Source: Amorphochlora amoebiformis (Eukaryota > Cercozoa > Chlorarachniophyceae). From it: a DNA stretch of 64,000 bases. Location: the NCBI GenBank assembly GCA_054601695.1, contig BAAHQB010000369.1, positions 1 to 64,000 of the forward strand, written 5' to 3'. Positions within the stretch are counted from its first letter, which is position 1; each line of letters opens with the position of its first letter. Positions 1 to 64,000 of this stretch are shown in pieces. Position numbers and translations under genes: made by a program. The notes below the pieces were generated by a model that saw only the letters and a list, made by a program, of their open reading frames with translations, did no database searches and was not told the DNA's origin.

Positions 1-63823
<63,823 letters not shown>

Positions 63824-63842
63824 GTTATCCGTGCATATAAAT

Positions 63843-63916
<74 letters not shown>

Positions 63917-64000
63917 ATAAATATAATTATATGTATATATATATATATATATGTCTATGTTTGGATGTATTCCATGAACATCATACGTATATTATTATTA
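63824..64000 (+). other. Intron after exon 119, truncated by the window
   Basis: CA and TA repeats to the window end; no further exon or stop is visible. Confidence 0.8.

Overview
The window is almost entirely one giant, intron-rich eukaryotic protein-coding gene on the + strand, open at both ends. I traced 119 exons by hand (coordinates 1 to about 63,823). Every internal boundary is a GT-AG intron and every one of the 118 junctions keeps the reading frame. The exons sum to about 13.4 kb, roughly 4,457 residues, so only about one fifth of the window codes. I saw no convincing gene on the - strand and no second gene on the + strand. The many tyrosine/isoleucine-rich open frames are translations of TA repeats and are not genes. 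The spliceosomal introns, the cysteine-rich receptor-like ectodomain and the tRNA-derived SINEs point to a eukaryote, most likely a protist. The sequence does not let me name the lineage.

Layout. Positions 1-57,723 hold 114 small exons (mostly 30-170 nt, typically about 70 nt) coding some 2,860 residues of tandem cysteine-rich units. These have the shape C-x2-C-P-x-G-[YFH]-[YF]-C ... P-x-x-C-P-x-G-T-Y-S, as in Ephrin_rec_like / GCC2-GCC3 repeats, with many N-x-S/T sequons. Positions 57,811-59,348 are a single 1.5-kb exon that finishes the ectodomain, encodes one transmembrane helix (58,672-58,740) and starts the cytoplasmic part. Positions 59,508 to 63,823 hold four more exons, two of them 1.4 and 1.6 kb. 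They encode a long charged alpha-helical coiled coil that runs out of the window. The protein is therefore predicted to be a type I giant surface receptor or adhesin-like molecule with a very large coiled-coil tail.

Introns. They range from 64 to about 1,910 bp. Most are dominated by (TA)n arrays mixed with CA/TG and TATG patches. A minority are short, pyrimidine- or purine-rich and free of TA. Six copies of a dispersed ~260-320 bp element with tRNA-like A and B boxes (a SINE family), three of them near full length on + and two on -, lie inside introns and are embedded in TA repeats. Introns also carry several local tandem duplications. Two of these copied a splice acceptor with the start of an exon: a decoy at 46,488 and a dead exon with an in-frame stop at 52,640.

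No promoter, transcription start, signal peptide, stop codon or polyadenylation site of the gene is in the window.
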